In this document: in pieces, positions 1 through 8,142 of the stretch
How positions within the stretch are numbered: the stretch's first letter is position 1
Layout of the letters: every line of letters begins with the position of its first letter
Assembly (NCBI GenBank): GCA_013390905.1
Contig: JACATG010000007.1
Coordinates: 20,971-66,315 of the forward strand
DNA from: Marine Group I thaumarchaeote
GTDB lineage: Archaea; Thermoproteota; Nitrososphaeria; Nitrososphaerales; Nitrosopumilaceae
Reading direction: 5' to 3'
DNA: 45,345 bases
Translations under genes and position numbers: made by a program
Notes under the pieces: model-generated
What the model saw: the letters and a program-made list of their open reading frames with translations, nothing else
Database searches by the model: none
Told to the model about the DNA's origin: nothing

Positions 1-205
1 TGATTTGTTAAAAAGTGGAGAGATTGAGCAGAAAATCGACATACTTAACTTAACTGAAAATAAAAAATATATTTCACTTTCTGCAAAAACAGGAAATAAT
101 GTTAGCCAACTTAAAGAATTAATTAGAGACATTATGAAAAGTCAGAATTCACCTAAATTTGAGAAAAATCTTTTGGAAGGAGTTGAAAAAGCATTTGGTA
201 ATTGA
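1..205 (+). CDS. Small GTP-binding protein, C-terminal end (5' truncated)
   Basis: The open frame runs in from the left edge and stops at 203-205. It encodes about 67 residues with the motif SLSAKTGNN, which matches the G5 loop (SAK) of Ras/Era-like GTPases. The leading Asp-Leu-Leu could be the tail of an NKxD G4 motif. The stop codon lies 6 nt inside the next gene (TTG at 195), so the two are translationally linked. The subfamily cannot be told from this fragment. Confidence 0.7.
   Translation, partial: DLLKSGEIEQKIDILNLTENKKYISLSAKTGNNVSQLKELIRDIMKSQNSPKFEKNLLEGVEKAFGN
175..182 (+). promoter_or_regulatory. Ribosome binding site deciding the trm56 start
   Basis: The purine run GGAAGGAG lies 12 nt before the TTG at 195. 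It supports that start over the longer frame opening at TTG 159, which would add 12 non-conserved residues. Confidence 0.55.
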
Positions 206-728
206 GGTAGTTAGAATAGGACAACGTCTTGTAAGAGATGATAGAGTTACAACACATGTTGCACTAGTTTCAAGGGCATTTGGAGCAAAGAGGATTTTCA
301 TGACTGAAGTCAATCCTGAAATCAAAGAATCTCTAGAAAAGATCAATAAAACTTGGGGAGGGAATTTTGTGGTTGAATTTATTGATAAATGGAAATCTAT
401 TGTAAAAAAGAAAAAGGATGAAAACTTTCGAGTTATACATCTTACAATGTATGGAGAAAGCATTAATGATGTACAGGAGAAACTTCGTAAAGAAGAAAAT
501 CTGTTAGTTGTTGTAGGCGCTGAAAAAGTACCAAGGGAAATTTATGAATTAGCAGACTATAATGTAGGGGTTGGAAGTCAACCACACTCAGAGATTAGTG
601 CATTAGCAATACTTTTAGATCGTATTCAAAATGGTAAACAATTTGAGAAGATGTTTCCAGATGCAATTAGGAAGATAATACCCACAAAAAAGGGCAAAAA
701 TGTGCAAGTAAACGAAACAAGAGATTAA
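195..728 (+). CDS. trm56: tRNA (cytidine(56)-2'-O)-methyltransferase Trm56
   Basis: The product of about 177 residues is a SPOUT-class methyltransferase that methylates the ribose of C56 in the T-loop of archaeal tRNA using S-adenosylmethionine. The family signature is clear: an N-terminal [18 protein letters not shown] segment and a C-terminal [19 protein letters not shown] plus [13 protein letters not shown] segment that forms the knot and cofactor site. TTG at 195 gives the usual family N-terminus ([11 protein letters not shown]). It overlaps the end of the GTPase gene and is followed 26 nt later by tfe, suggesting one transcript. The TTG start is inferred from the Shine-Dalgarno sequence and family length. 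Confidence 0.93.
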   Translation: MVIEVVRIGQRLVRDDRVTTHVALVSRAFGAKRIFMTEVNPEIKESLEKINKTWGGNFVVEFIDKWKSIVKKKKDENFRVIHLTMYGESINDVQEKLRKEENLLVVVGAEKVPREIYELADYNVGVGSQPHSEISALAILLDRIQNGKQFEKMFPDAIRKIIPTKKGKNVQVNETRD

Positions 729-754
729 TAGTAGAAAATTCGGAGTGATTAGAG

Positions 755-1270
755 TTGATAGACAAATACGAGGATCCTTTTGTTAGAATTGCTTCGATGA
801 TTGGAGGAGATGAATATCTCAAAGTAGCTAGGTCTCTACTAAAAGCTGAAGATGCAACCGACGAAGAAATTGCAAGTTCTACAGGTCTTAGAATCAATAT
901 GGTGAGAAAAGTATTGTATGATTTATTTGGAAAATCTCTCATTACTGGAATCAGAGTAAAAGATGAAAGAAAAGGTTGGTTTGTCTATAGATGGAGAACT
1001 AGAAGGGAAGAAGTTGAACATTTTATTGAAAATCAAAAAAAGAAAATTACAGAAAGATTGCAACAAAGATTAGATTATGAAAATGCTTCTGACTTTTATC
1101 ATTGTGGTAATGAAGATTGTCCAAGAGTGACCTTTGAGTCAGCACTTGATGATATGTTCAAATGCCCAACATGTGGAAGTGTTCTAAATCTAAAAAAGAA
1201 TGATAAATCCAAAAAAGCATATTCAAGGAAAATTGATGAATTGAAAAAGGATATGCAACAAATATTCTAA
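755..1270 (+). CDS. tfe: Transcription initiation factor E, alpha subunit (TFE)
   Basis: The 171-residue protein is archaeal TFE-alpha, which helps RNA polymerase open promoter DNA with TBP and TFB. Residues 1-90 form the winged-helix domain (helix segment ATDEEIASSTGLRINMVRKV). Residues 91-110 are a charged helical linker. C117, C122, C137 and C140 make the zinc ribbon. The TTG start at 755 has GGAGTGA at 742-748. It sits between trm56 and an aldehyde dehydrogenase on the same strand. Length and domain order are normal for the family. Confidence 0.95.
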   Translation: MIDKYEDPFVRIASMIGGDEYLKVARSLLKAEDATDEEIASSTGLRINMVRKVLYDLFGKSLITGIRVKDERKGWFVYRWRTRREEVEHFIENQKKKITERLQQRLDYENASDFYHCGNEDCPRVTFESALDDMFKCPTCGSVLNLKKNDKSKKAYSRKIDELKKDMQQIF

Positions 1271-1322
1271 TTAGAACTAGAAATAAGACTAGATTAAATT
1301 AGGAGAAATTGGTGAAATATCC

Positions 1323-2714
1323 TTGACTCAAATCACTACAGTAAATCCAGCTACTGGTGAAGAAATTACAACATTTTCTTCAATGGATAAAAACCAAGTG
1401 TTTGATTTAGTGAAAAAAGCCAGAAGAGCATTTCCAGAATGGAAAAAAGATTATGAAAAACGTAGAAGTTACATTTACAATTTAGTAGAATACCTAAAGA
1501 AAAACAAAACAAAACTTGCAAAAGTTGCAACAATGGAAATGGGTAAACCCATCAAAGAATCAATTGGAGAAGTTGAAAAATGTGCTTGGGCATTAGAATT
1601 TTATGCTGATCATGGTGATAGTTTCCTTGCTGATGAAGTATTAAACACGGATGCAAGAAAGAGTTTTCTAATTTTTGAACCATTAGGGGTAATTGGTTCT
1701 ATCATGCCTTGGAATTTTCCTTATTGGCAGACATTAAGATTTGCAGCTCCATGTTTAATGGGAGGAAATGTAATTGTGATGAAACCATCCAGTATTACCC
1801 TACAATCAGGAATTGAGATTGAAAAAGCATTTACTGAATCAGGTGTGCCAGATGGAATTTTTCAGACAGTAATAGGAAGTGTAGATGTTGCAAACCACCT
1901 AATTGACTCTGATATCGATGCTGTAACCTTTACTGGAAGTACAAGTGCAGGAGCAAAAGTAGGTGAAAGAGCTGCAATGCATTTGAAAAAATGTGTTTTA
2001 GAATTAGGTGGAAGTGATCCTTTCATAGTATTAGATGACGCAATTATTGAAAAAGCAGCAGAGGGAGCAGTAAAGGGTAGATTCATCAATTGTGGTCAAA
2101 GTTGTATAGCTTCAAAGAGATTCTTTGTTGGAAAAAATGTTGCAAAAGAATTCATTGAATTATTTATTAAAAAAGCGTCTCAACTTAAAATTGGAGATCC
2201 AACATCTATGGAAACAGATATTGGGCCAATTTCAAGTAAAGAAGGTTTAGAAACAATTTCAGGAATTGTAGAAAATGCAAAAAAAAAAGGAGCTGAAATC
2301 CTTTTGGGAGGTTCTAAGATTGATGGTAAAGGATTCTTCTACCAACCAACAATTCTTACAAATATTAAACCAGATATGAGAATTGCACAACAAGAAACAT
2401 TTGGGCCAGTAGCTCCAATTACAATCGTAGAGAATGAAAGTGAGGCAATAAAATTAGCCAATGATATTGAATTTGGTTTAGGTGCAAGTATTTGGACAAA
2501 AGATCTTGCAAAAGCAGACAAAATGTCTAGACGAATTGAATCAGGAATTGTCAGTGTCAACAATGTAGTAATTTCAGATCCAAGAATTCCATTTGGAGGA
2601 ATAAAACATAGTGGGTTTGGAAGAGAATTATCAAGATATGGAATGTTAGAATTTGTAAACATAAAATCAGTCAGATTTTATGACAATCTTACTCATCATC
2701 ACTACGTAGAGTAG
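1323..2714 (+). CDS. Aldehyde dehydrogenase, succinate-semialdehyde dehydrogenase-like
   Basis: The 463-residue NAD(P)-dependent aldehyde dehydrogenase is full length. Visible catalytic features are N131 (PWNFPYW), K154 (VMKPSS), the cofactor loop FTGSTSAG around 203-210, E227 (LELGGSDPF) and the nucleophile C261 (GQSCIASKR). The closest groups are succinate-semialdehyde and related dehydrogenases. In Nitrosopumilus an enzyme of this kind has been proposed for the succinyl-CoA/succinic-semialdehyde step of the 3-hydroxypropionate/4-hydroxybutyrate cycle; that role is recalled, not shown by this sequence. The TTG start has GGTGA at 1311-1315. The C-terminus is His-rich (HHHY). Substrate is uncertain, family is sure. 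Confidence 0.92.
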   Translation: MTQITTVNPATGEEITTFSSMDKNQVFDLVKKARRAFPEWKKDYEKRRSYIYNLVEYLKKNKTKLAKVATMEMGKPIKESIGEVEKCAWALEFYADHGDSFLADEVLNTDARKSFLIFEPLGVIGSIMPWNFPYWQTLRFAAPCLMGGNVIVMKPSSITLQSGIEIEKAFTESGVPDGIFQTVIGSVDVANHLIDSDIDAVTFTGSTSAGAKVGERAAMHLKKCVLELGGSDPFIVLDDAIIEKAAEGAVKGRFINCGQSCIASKRFFVGKNVAKEFIELFIKKASQLKIGDPTSMETDIGPISSKEGLETISGIVENAKKKGAEILLGGSKIDGKGFFYQPTILTNIKPDMRIAQQETFGPVAPITIVENESEAIKLANDIEFGLGASIWTKDLAKADKMSRRIESGIVSVNNVVISDPRIPFGGIKHSGFGRELSRYGMLEFVNIKSVRFYDNLTHHHYVE

Positions 2715-2750
2715 ATTTTTCATAAGTGAGAATTGTATAATTCATTTTAA

Positions 2751-2766
2751 GAAAAATAATTAAAAG
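2751..2766 (-). terminator. T-rich putative terminator between convergent genes
   Basis: Read on the minus strand this is CCTTTTAATTATTTTTC, just downstream of the small basic protein gene. Archaeal termination needs only T-runs. The rest of 2715-2802 shows no gene. Confidence 0.4.
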
Positions 2767-2802
2767 GTGAAAGTAGTTACATTTCTTCGTAAACCAGTGA
2801 GT

Positions 2803-3021
2803 TTAACGATTAGCAAGGCTTTTGGATTTTACAAATTTCCAAATTCTTTTGGTCATTTCACTTGGTGCAATTGGTTTATTTCCAAAGACTTGTTCTACAG
2901 TTTCTTTACGACCTGCAAAATTGATTGCATATCCACCAAATGGTAGTTTTTTTGTTTTTGATTTAGTAACCTTCTTTTTTGTAGTTTTTCTTTTTACTGT
3001 AGCTTTCTTTTTTACTGCCAA
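2803..3021 (-). CDS. Small lysine-rich protein with SWIB-like C-terminus
   Basis: The 72-residue product has a strongly basic N-terminal tail (about residues 3-26, repeated Lys/Thr) resembling a histone or nucleic-acid binding tail. A compact C-terminal half carries IAPSEMTKRIWKFVKSKSL. That segment recalls the helix of SWIB/MDM2 domains (xKRIWxYIKxxxL), but the domain is too short to be certain. The start is TTG at 3021. A TATA-like TTATATA lies at about 3048-3054 on the minus strand, about 28 nt upstream, consistent with a leaderless message. It stands apart from the riboflavin genes upstream. A chromatin or nucleic-acid role is a guess. Confidence 0.7.
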   Translation of the reverse strand: MAVKKKATVKRKTTKKKVTKSKTKKLPFGGYAINFAGRKETVEQVFGNKPIAPSEMTKRIWKFVKSKSLANR

Positions 3022-3056
3022 TTTCTTGTAATTTTATTTTAAATTAGGTATATAAC

Positions 3057-3713
3057 TTACACCTTAACATAATACAAAACAATATGATTTTTGAGCCTCT
3101 TGATTGACTTAAGGTGGAGATTAGGTGAGTTTGAAATTTTTTTAAAACCTTTTCCCTGAACAAAAGAAATCGCATCATTTCCTCCAATTAAAAATGGAGA
3201 TAAAGTAATAATCAATTCATCGAAAAGATTATGTTTAATAAATTCCCAATTAACAGTTCCGCCACCTTCAACAAGTATTGTATTAATTTTTTTGTTGTAA
3301 AGTTTTTTCAGCAATAATTTAATATTCACAGAATTTTTGCCAGCAGTAATTATTTCCACAGGAAATTTGCATAGTTTATCATAGTTTGATTTACTGATTG
3401 TTTTTGATACAGCTATGATCGTTGGAATCTTATCACTTGTTTGTAAAATTTTTGATTTTTTAGATATAGTACCTTTAGAATCTAAAATTATTCTAATTGG
3501 ATTTTTTCCTCTAGCGTATCGTACAGTTAACAAAGGATTATCAAGTAAAACTGTATTTTTTCCAACAAGAATTGCATCTACTTTAGATCTTAGTTTATGA
3601 AGTCTTACTTTATCTTGCTTTGAAGATAGATTTGAATCACCTGTTCTAGTAGCAATCTTTCCATCAACTGATGTTGCTGCACTGAGAATTATATAAGGTT
3701 TAGATTTTTCCAT
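3057..3713 (-). CDS. arfC: 2,5-diamino-6-ribosylamino-pyrimidinone 5'-phosphate reductase (RibD C-terminal family)
   Basis: The product of about 218 residues is a stand-alone RibD C-terminal/RIB7-type reductase. It uses NAD(P)H to reduce the ribose of the diaminopyrimidinone phosphate to a ribityl chain, the archaeal/fungal order of riboflavin synthesis. Family features are SAATSVDGKIAT near the N-terminus, VGKNTVLLDNPLLTVR, and ILVEGGGTVNWEF for cofactor binding. I chose ATG 3713 because GGAGGT lies at 3723-3728; the longer TTG 3731 frame would lack a site. It overlaps the amidohydrolase gene by 14 bp and is last in the ribB-ribH-arfA-amidohydrolase-arfC run. No deaminase domain is fused, so deamination must come from another protein. 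Confidence 0.92.
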   Translation of the reverse strand: MEKSKPYIILSAATSVDGKIATRTGDSNLSSKQDKVRLHKLRSKVDAILVGKNTVLLDNPLLTVRYARGKNPIRIILDSKGTISKKSKILQTSDKIPTIIAVSKTISKSNYDKLCKFPVEIITAGKNSVNIKLLLKKLYNKKINTILVEGGGTVNWEFIKHNLFDELIITLSPFLIGGNDAISFVQGKGFKKISNSPNLHLKSIKRLKNHIVLYYVKV

Positions 3714-4890
3714 GTACGATTTTACCTCCAATCATTACTGCTTTAATGACAGATTCTGATGCTCGATGAACAATTGATGCATGTGGGTTATGCATTGGTT
3801 CTAAATCTAGTGCATGCTTGTCAAGAAAAATACAATCAGCAATTTTTCCAATTTCAATCACTCCAATATCTTTTTTCAAAATTTTTCCTCCATTAACTGT
3901 AGCCATTTTAAGAATTTCTTTTGGATCAATTCTTTTTTTGTGAATCCCCATAGTCACTTTCCAAAGAAAATCCATTTCTCTAAACATATCAGGAGAATTT
4001 ATCATTACATTATCTGTACCTAAAGCTAATGTACATCCTGCCTTTTGCATCAATTCTATGTCTGGAATTCCCTCAGCTAGAGACGAGTTAGCTCTTGGGC
4101 AGATTACAATTCCTCTAGTTTTCTTTGCCACAGCACTAAGATCACTTTTTGAAGCAAAAGTCATATGAACCAAAAAATGAGGTTTTAGAGATAAAGCCCT
4201 AACTGTTTCAGATTTTCCGGTAATTTTCTTTGATGTAGAAACACTTTGTTTTGTTTCAGAAGAATGTATAGCTCTAAGTTTTGTTGTTTTTGAATAATAA
4301 CTTAGCACTGATGTACTATTTTCATTGGCACCACTTACACCAATTCCATCACATTTTTTGAGGAGCTCAGTAAGATCTTCAATTTTTTCTCTAGGAAAAG
4401 GCATGTTTTTTCTGATTTCGGTGGATTTTTGATAAAATTCCACTCTACCTAGAATAATTGAACGTAAAGGAACATCAGATAATACTTTTTTGAGTAAAGT
4501 AACACCATCTAATCCACCTTCTCTAAAATCAACAAATGTTGTGATTCCTTTTCTCAACATTGAATGACATGTGTTTTTCATAAAATTAGCTAGATTTTCT
4601 GGTGAAGTATTTTTTAGAATTTTAGATTTAGCTCCAAATACAGGATGAATTCTCTTATCAACAGAACTGTTTAAGGTAACATCTTTTCCAATAGAATCAC
4701 CTATGTGTGTATGAGCATTGATGAACCCTGGGATTAATAGAAGACCTTCGCAATCTATAGATTCTTCTTTAACACTCGGTCTAATTTTTGGTTGAATTTT
4801 TTTGAATATTTTATTCTGAATTTTGATATCAGTATTTGAAACAAAATCTAATTCTTGACCTGATAAAATACTTAAATTTTTAATTAACAT
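3700..4890 (-). CDS. Metal-dependent amidohydrolase/aminohydrolase within the riboflavin operon
   Basis: The 396-residue protein belongs to the amidohydrolase superfamily, near the chlorohydrolase/guanine deaminase/SAH deaminase branch. Metal and catalytic residues are visible: H60 and H62 in NAHTHIGD, H209 and E212 (HSSE), H242 (LVHMTFAS) and D293 (LGTDNVM). The HxxE motif is typical of deaminases in this superfamily. It overlaps arfA by 7 bp upstream and arfC by 14 bp downstream, so it is embedded in the riboflavin operon. A pathway role, such as the pyrimidine deaminase for which I know no settled archaeal enzyme, is an inference from position and fold. An unrelated purine or pterin aminohydrolase role is possible. 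Confidence 0.88.
   Translation of the reverse strand: MLIKNLSILSGQELDFVSNTDIKIQNKIFKKIQPKIRPSVKEESIDCEGLLLIPGFINAHTHIGDSIGKDVTLNSSVDKRIHPVFGAKSKILKNTSPENLANFMKNTCHSMLRKGITTFVDFREGGLDGVTLLKKVLSDVPLRSIILGRVEFYQKSTEIRKNMPFPREKIEDLTELLKKCDGIGVSGANENSTSVLSYYSKTTKLRAIHSSETKQSVSTSKKITGKSETVRALSLKPHFLVHMTFASKSDLSAVAKKTRGIVICPRANSSLAEGIPDIELMQKAGCTLALGTDNVMINSPDMFREMDFLWKVTMGIHKKRIDPKEILKMATVNGGKILKKDIGVIEIGKIADCIFLDKHALDLEPMHNPHASIVHRASESVIKAVMIGGKIVHGKI
3723..3728 (-). promoter_or_regulatory. Ribosome binding site for arfC
   Basis: GGAGGT on the minus strand ends 9 nt before ATG 3713, inside the upstream coding sequence. It decides the start of arfC. Confidence 0.6.
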
Positions 4891-5636
4891 GACAATTCAT
4901 AAACTTCAGGTTTTTCTTTACCTGAATCTCGAATTTTTCGTATAGTATCAAGAGATTGTGTGGCTAGTTTTACTGCTTCTCTAGAAGTGTATCCATTACC
5001 AATTCCACAATTCAAAGAAATTTTGTCATCACTTTTAATCATGTCAATGAAATTCTGTACAGAATTTTTTGCATCATCACTTGCAATTACCATGAAGTTA
5101 TCACCACCCATAAAAAAAGTAAGAGAGTTTTTTTCCAGAAAAAATTTTGACATCTTCGAATATAGCTCAAAAATTATTGATGAAATTTCATAAGGAGAAT
5201 TAATTTGTCTTCTTGAAGTAAGATCATCTACATCTAAATGCATAATTGTAACTTTTGAGTCAGATTTACCATTAACAAAACCAAAAATATTATGTTCTTT
5301 GTTTAATATGGTTTCATTTTTCTTTCCTTCATGTGCCTTTAAGTTTGCTTCAAATGGAGATTCACCATAACCAATTGAAATAGTTAAACGTATATCAAAT
5401 AATTTTTCTAATGCTTTTTGGATTTGAATATGATCATCTAACTCAAGTCCGTTTGAAACTACAAAAAATTCATCTGCTCTATTAGGAAAAACCAGACAAT
5501 TTTTTTCGGAAAATAGTTTCTGTACTTCTTTGTAAAGTGATGCTTGAAGTATTTGTAGTTCATGTTCTCTATCACTTCCTAGTGTCAATGTCCAAGGACC
5601 ATATCCACTAATTTTCAAGATGCTAAGTTGAATCAT
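4884..5636 (-). CDS. arfA: GTP cyclohydrolase III
   Basis: The 250-residue protein is archaeal GTP cyclohydrolase III, which opens GTP to the formamidopyrimidine FAPy, the first step of archaeal riboflavin (and F420 deazaflavin) synthesis. Signatures are GDREHELQILQASLY (about 22-36), NRADEFFVVSNG, and the second palm-like half with LDVDDLTSRRQ and FFMGGDNFMV, which echoes the GGDEF/cyclase fold. The ATG overlaps the stop of ribH by 4 bp and the 3' end overlaps the amidohydrolase by 7 bp. Length and motifs are normal. Confidence 0.94.
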   Translation of the reverse strand: MIQLSILKISGYGPWTLTLGSDREHELQILQASLYKEVQKLFSEKNCLVFPNRADEFFVVSNGLELDDHIQIQKALEKLFDIRLTISIGYGESPFEANLKAHEGKKNETILNKEHNIFGFVNGKSDSKVTIMHLDVDDLTSRRQINSPYEISSIIFELYSKMSKFFLEKNSLTFFMGGDNFMVIASDDAKNSVQNFIDMIKSDDKISLNCGIGNGYTSREAVKLATQSLDTIRKIRDSGKEKPEVYELSC

Positions 5637-6049
5637 TTTTGAATCCTCTGTAGTTCTTCAGAGATTTTTACAACCGCTTCAACTGCACGTTCAGCAACAG
5701 GTCTTATTCTAGCATAAGCATGTCTTTTCTGCATTCCAGGACCAGATATTCCGAAAGAAACAGGTTTTTGGTATTTTATGGATAAATCAATAAGTGATTT
5801 TGCAGTAGAATGAGAGATCACCTCATCATGTTTTGTTTGGCCCTTAATTATCGCGCCTAAAGTGACTATACCATCAACATTTTTTTTCTTCAATAATGCA
5901 TCCACAATAATAGGCATATCAAAGGCACCAGGAACTTTACATGTATAAATAATTTTTAATTTCATCAAGTTTGCTTTTTCTTGAGCTACAGAAAGCATCC
6001 TAGATGTCACTTCTTTATTGAATTCCGAAACCACTATAGCAATATTCAA
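5633..6049 (-). CDS. ribH: 6,7-dimethyl-8-ribityllumazine synthase
   Basis: The 138-residue protein condenses the ribitylaminopyrimidinedione with 3,4-dihydroxybutanone phosphate to give lumazine. Family motifs are IAIVVSEFNKEVT at the N-terminus, VPGAFDMP for substrate binding, LGAIIKGQTKHDEV with the catalytic His, and FGISGPGM. The start is TTG 6049, only 2 nt after the ribB stop, so translation is probably coupled. It is short, as in archaeal family members. Confidence 0.95.
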   Translation of the reverse strand: MNIAIVVSEFNKEVTSRMLSVAQEKANLMKLKIIYTCKVPGAFDMPIIVDALLKKKNVDGIVTLGAIIKGQTKHDEVISHSTAKSLIDLSIKYQKPVSFGISGPGMQKRHAYARIRPVAERAVEAVVKISEELQRIQK

Positions 6050-6051
6050 AA

Positions 6052-6717
6052 CTAATGCACCTTGGCGTATTCTAAAAGTTCTTTCCCATCAATTAATGGG
6101 AATCCATTTTGCTTTGCAAATTTTTCTGCCTTATCTACAGATAATGCAGCATATGTTTCAGCATCCATCATTTCACAAATTGCAGTAACTGGAATCAATC
6201 CTGCAATTTGAGCTAAATAAACAGACATTTCAGTATGTCCTTGACGTGCAGCTAACATTCCTTTAGATGCTATCAATAAAGGAACATGACCTGGAGTTTT
6301 AAAAGATGAAGCAAATTTTTTCTGTTTATTTTCAACATTAAAAATATTTGCCATTTCGTTAATTGTCAATGCTCTGTCTTTGTCAGTAATTCCAGTATAA
6401 GTTCGATAATGATTTACAGACAATGAAAAAGTTGGATAATCACCGTAAGGTGCTAGACCCATAATCATCTCCTTGTTTGAAATTGGAGAATCAGCAAGAA
6501 TTTCATGCATGTATCTTAATTCAAGTGATGTTGCAAAATTATGATCTATTGCAATACATAACAATCCACCAGCATGCTGACGCATTCTTGCAACATGTTC
6601 TGGTGTAACAAACTCTGCAGCTACAACCATATCAATTTCATTTTCTCGTCCAGCTGAATCAAACAACAGAATAAATTCCCCACGTTTTAGAGATTCTAAT
6701 CCAGATTCAAGTGACAT
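6052..6717 (-). CDS. ribB: 3,4-dihydroxy-2-butanone 4-phosphate synthase
   Basis: The product of about 221 residues turns ribulose 5-phosphate into dihydroxybutanone phosphate and formate. Diagnostic motifs are DSAGRENEIDMV (Mg-binding Glu), RQHAGGLLCIAI, RTYTGITDKDRALTI and ARQGHTEMSVYLAQIAG. ATG 6717 is preferred over TTG 6723 because a TATA box at 6740-6748 lies about 25 nt upstream, giving a leaderless message. It opens the ribB-ribH-arfA-amidohydrolase-arfC operon. It is not fused to GTP cyclohydrolase II. Confidence 0.95.
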   Translation of the reverse strand: MSLESGLESLKRGEFILLFDSAGRENEIDMVVAAEFVTPEHVARMRQHAGGLLCIAIDHNFATSLELRYMHEILADSPISNKEMIMGLAPYGDYPTFSLSVNHYRTYTGITDKDRALTINEMANIFNVENKQKKFASSFKTPGHVPLLIASKGMLAARQGHTEMSVYLAQIAGLIPVTAICEMMDAETYAALSVDKAEKFAKQNGFPLIDGKELLEYAKVH

Positions 6718-6739
6718 ATACAAAAATTATTACAAACTA

Positions 6740-6748
6740 ATTATAAAG
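6740..6748 (-). promoter_or_regulatory. TATA box of the ribB operon
   Basis: CTTTATAAT on the minus strand lies about 25 nt before ATG 6717, the distance expected for a leaderless archaeal promoter. Confidence 0.5.
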
Positions 6749-6795
6749 TTTACTAAAAAAGTAGTAATTACCACTAAAATTGTAGATAATTGGCT

Positions 6796-7380
6796 TTATT
6801 TTAGAATATATTTTCCAAGAATATCAGTTTCAATATTAACTTTATCACCTACTTTTTTTGTGCGAAAATTTGTAACTTCAATGGTATGAGGAATTATTGA
6901 CACTGATGCAAGAGTATTTTTAATATCAACAACAGTAAAACTGATTCCATCGATAGCAATAGAACCTTTTTTCACTACATAATTTGATAGTTTTTTTGGA
7001 ACTTCAAACCAGACTTGTACCTCTTTAGGTTTCTTCAGAATTTTTTTAATAGTTCCCACACCATCGACATGACCTAAAACAAAATGTCCTTCTAATCTAT
7101 CACCAACTTTTAAACTTCGTTCAATATTTATAATTCCACCAACTTTTAGGTTTCCTAGATCAGTTTTTTTTGTTGTTTCTTCAATCATTTCAAAAATACA
7201 ACTAGATTTTGATAGTTTTGTTGCAGTAAGACAAACACCATTAAGAGCAACACTTTGCCCAATTTTTAGTCCCTTAGCATGTTTCCCTAGATTTACAGTC
7301 ATTTGGATAGCACTTCTATTTTTTGTATTTTTAGAAATCTTTTCCACTATACCAGTTCCTTCTACGATTCCAGTAAACAT
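6796..7380 (-). CDS. ribE: Riboflavin synthase, bacterial-type (two lumazine-binding domains)
   Basis: The 194-residue enzyme dismutates two lumazines to riboflavin. It starts with the hallmark MFTGIVEGTG and has the internal duplication typical of the bacterial/eukaryotic alpha chain: VALNGVCLTA in the first barrel and IAIDGISFTVV in the second, plus GHFVLGHVDGVG. Many archaea instead use the unrelated, lumazine synthase-like RibC. ATG 7380 is chosen over TTG 7383. A TATA box at 7402-7409 suggests its own leaderless transcript, separated from ribB by 78 nt. Confidence 0.95.
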   Translation of the reverse strand: MFTGIVEGTGIVEKISKNTKNRSAIQMTVNLGKHAKGLKIGQSVALNGVCLTATKLSKSSCIFEMIEETTKKTDLGNLKVGGIINIERSLKVGDRLEGHFVLGHVDGVGTIKKILKKPKEVQVWFEVPKKLSNYVVKKGSIAIDGISFTVVDIKNTLASVSIIPHTIEVTNFRTKKVGDKVNIETDILGKYILK

Positions 7381-7401
7381 CAAAAACTGATATGAATTAT
7401 G

Positions 7402-7409
7402 TGTATAAA
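7402..7409 (-). promoter_or_regulatory. TATA box of ribE
   Basis: TTTATACA on the minus strand sits about 25 nt before ATG 7380, consistent with a leaderless transcript. Confidence 0.5.
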
Positions 7410-7435
7410 ATTATTTTGATCGATATCAAAAGGAA

Positions 7436-8140
7436 TTATTTAGAATCATACTTTTCATATTCATCTTCACAAAATTGATGAAAAACAGAGCATTTGTTTT
7501 CTTTGGCATCTGTCTTGATTTTTTCCATTTCTTTGTTAAGTACACCTTGCGCAGCTAAAAATGCATCATCTTTCATACCTAATTTTTCAAATAATTGTGA
7601 TTTTACAATAGATGCTTCTTTTAGACTTGAATCAATTGTTTGAGCTTTATCATAAAATTCTATTGCATCTTTGTAGTTACCCAAATGACTAAGGGAAATA
7701 GCTTTATTCATTAAAGCAGTAACATCATCTAGATCTATTTCAAGAGATTTTTCATAATATTCAAGTGCTTCTTGATGTCGATTTAGTTCATTTAGAGATA
7801 GTCCCATACTGTTTAAAGCCCAGACATCTTTAGAATTTGTAGAAAGAATTTGTTTGCACAGTTTTAGAACTTGTTCATATTGTTTCAAATTTTCTAGAGC
7901 ATAGATCTTATTTTTTAGTGCATAAGTATCTGAATTTTTTATTTCTAGAACTTTGTCACAATAAATAATAGATTCTTCATATTTTTTCAAATATATCAAA
8001 GACAGAGAAATATTCTGGAGTGCAACCATATCATTAGGAATTTTTTCAAGCAAATTTTTGCAATAATTATACATATCATCATATTTTTTAGAATTAAACA
8101 TACTAGTAATTACATTTGTAGGATCAAGAAGATCAATCAT
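7436..8140 (-). CDS. Tetratricopeptide repeat protein
   Basis: The 234-residue protein consists of about five TPR units spanning residues 10-190. Examples are YKKYEESIIYCDKVLEI-like and LNRHQEALEYYEKSLEID segments with the W/L-G-Y-A-P spacing of 34 residues. The C-terminus ends in a Cys-containing charged tail (CSVFHQFCEDEYEKYDSK). No signal peptide or membrane segment is visible, so it is probably a cytosolic scaffold. Its ATG lies 2 nt after the CitE-like gene's stop, so it is likely third in an MDR-CitE-TPR operon. Partner unknown. Confidence 0.88.
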   Translation of the reverse strand: MIDLLDPTNVITSMFNSKKYDDMYNYCKNLLEKIPNDMVALQNISLSLIYLKKYEESIIYCDKVLEIKNSDTYALKNKIYALENLKQYEQVLKLCKQILSTNSKDVWALNSMGLSLNELNRHQEALEYYEKSLEIDLDDVTALMNKAISLSHLGNYKDAIEFYDKAQTIDSSLKEASIVKSQLFEKLGMKDDAFLAAQGVLNKEMEKIKTDAKENKCSVFHQFCEDEYEKYDSK

Positions 8141-8142
8141 GA

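Noticed and set aside
149-463. 104-residue minus-strand frame
   Set aside because: Shadow of trm56, which has clear family motifs on the plus strand.
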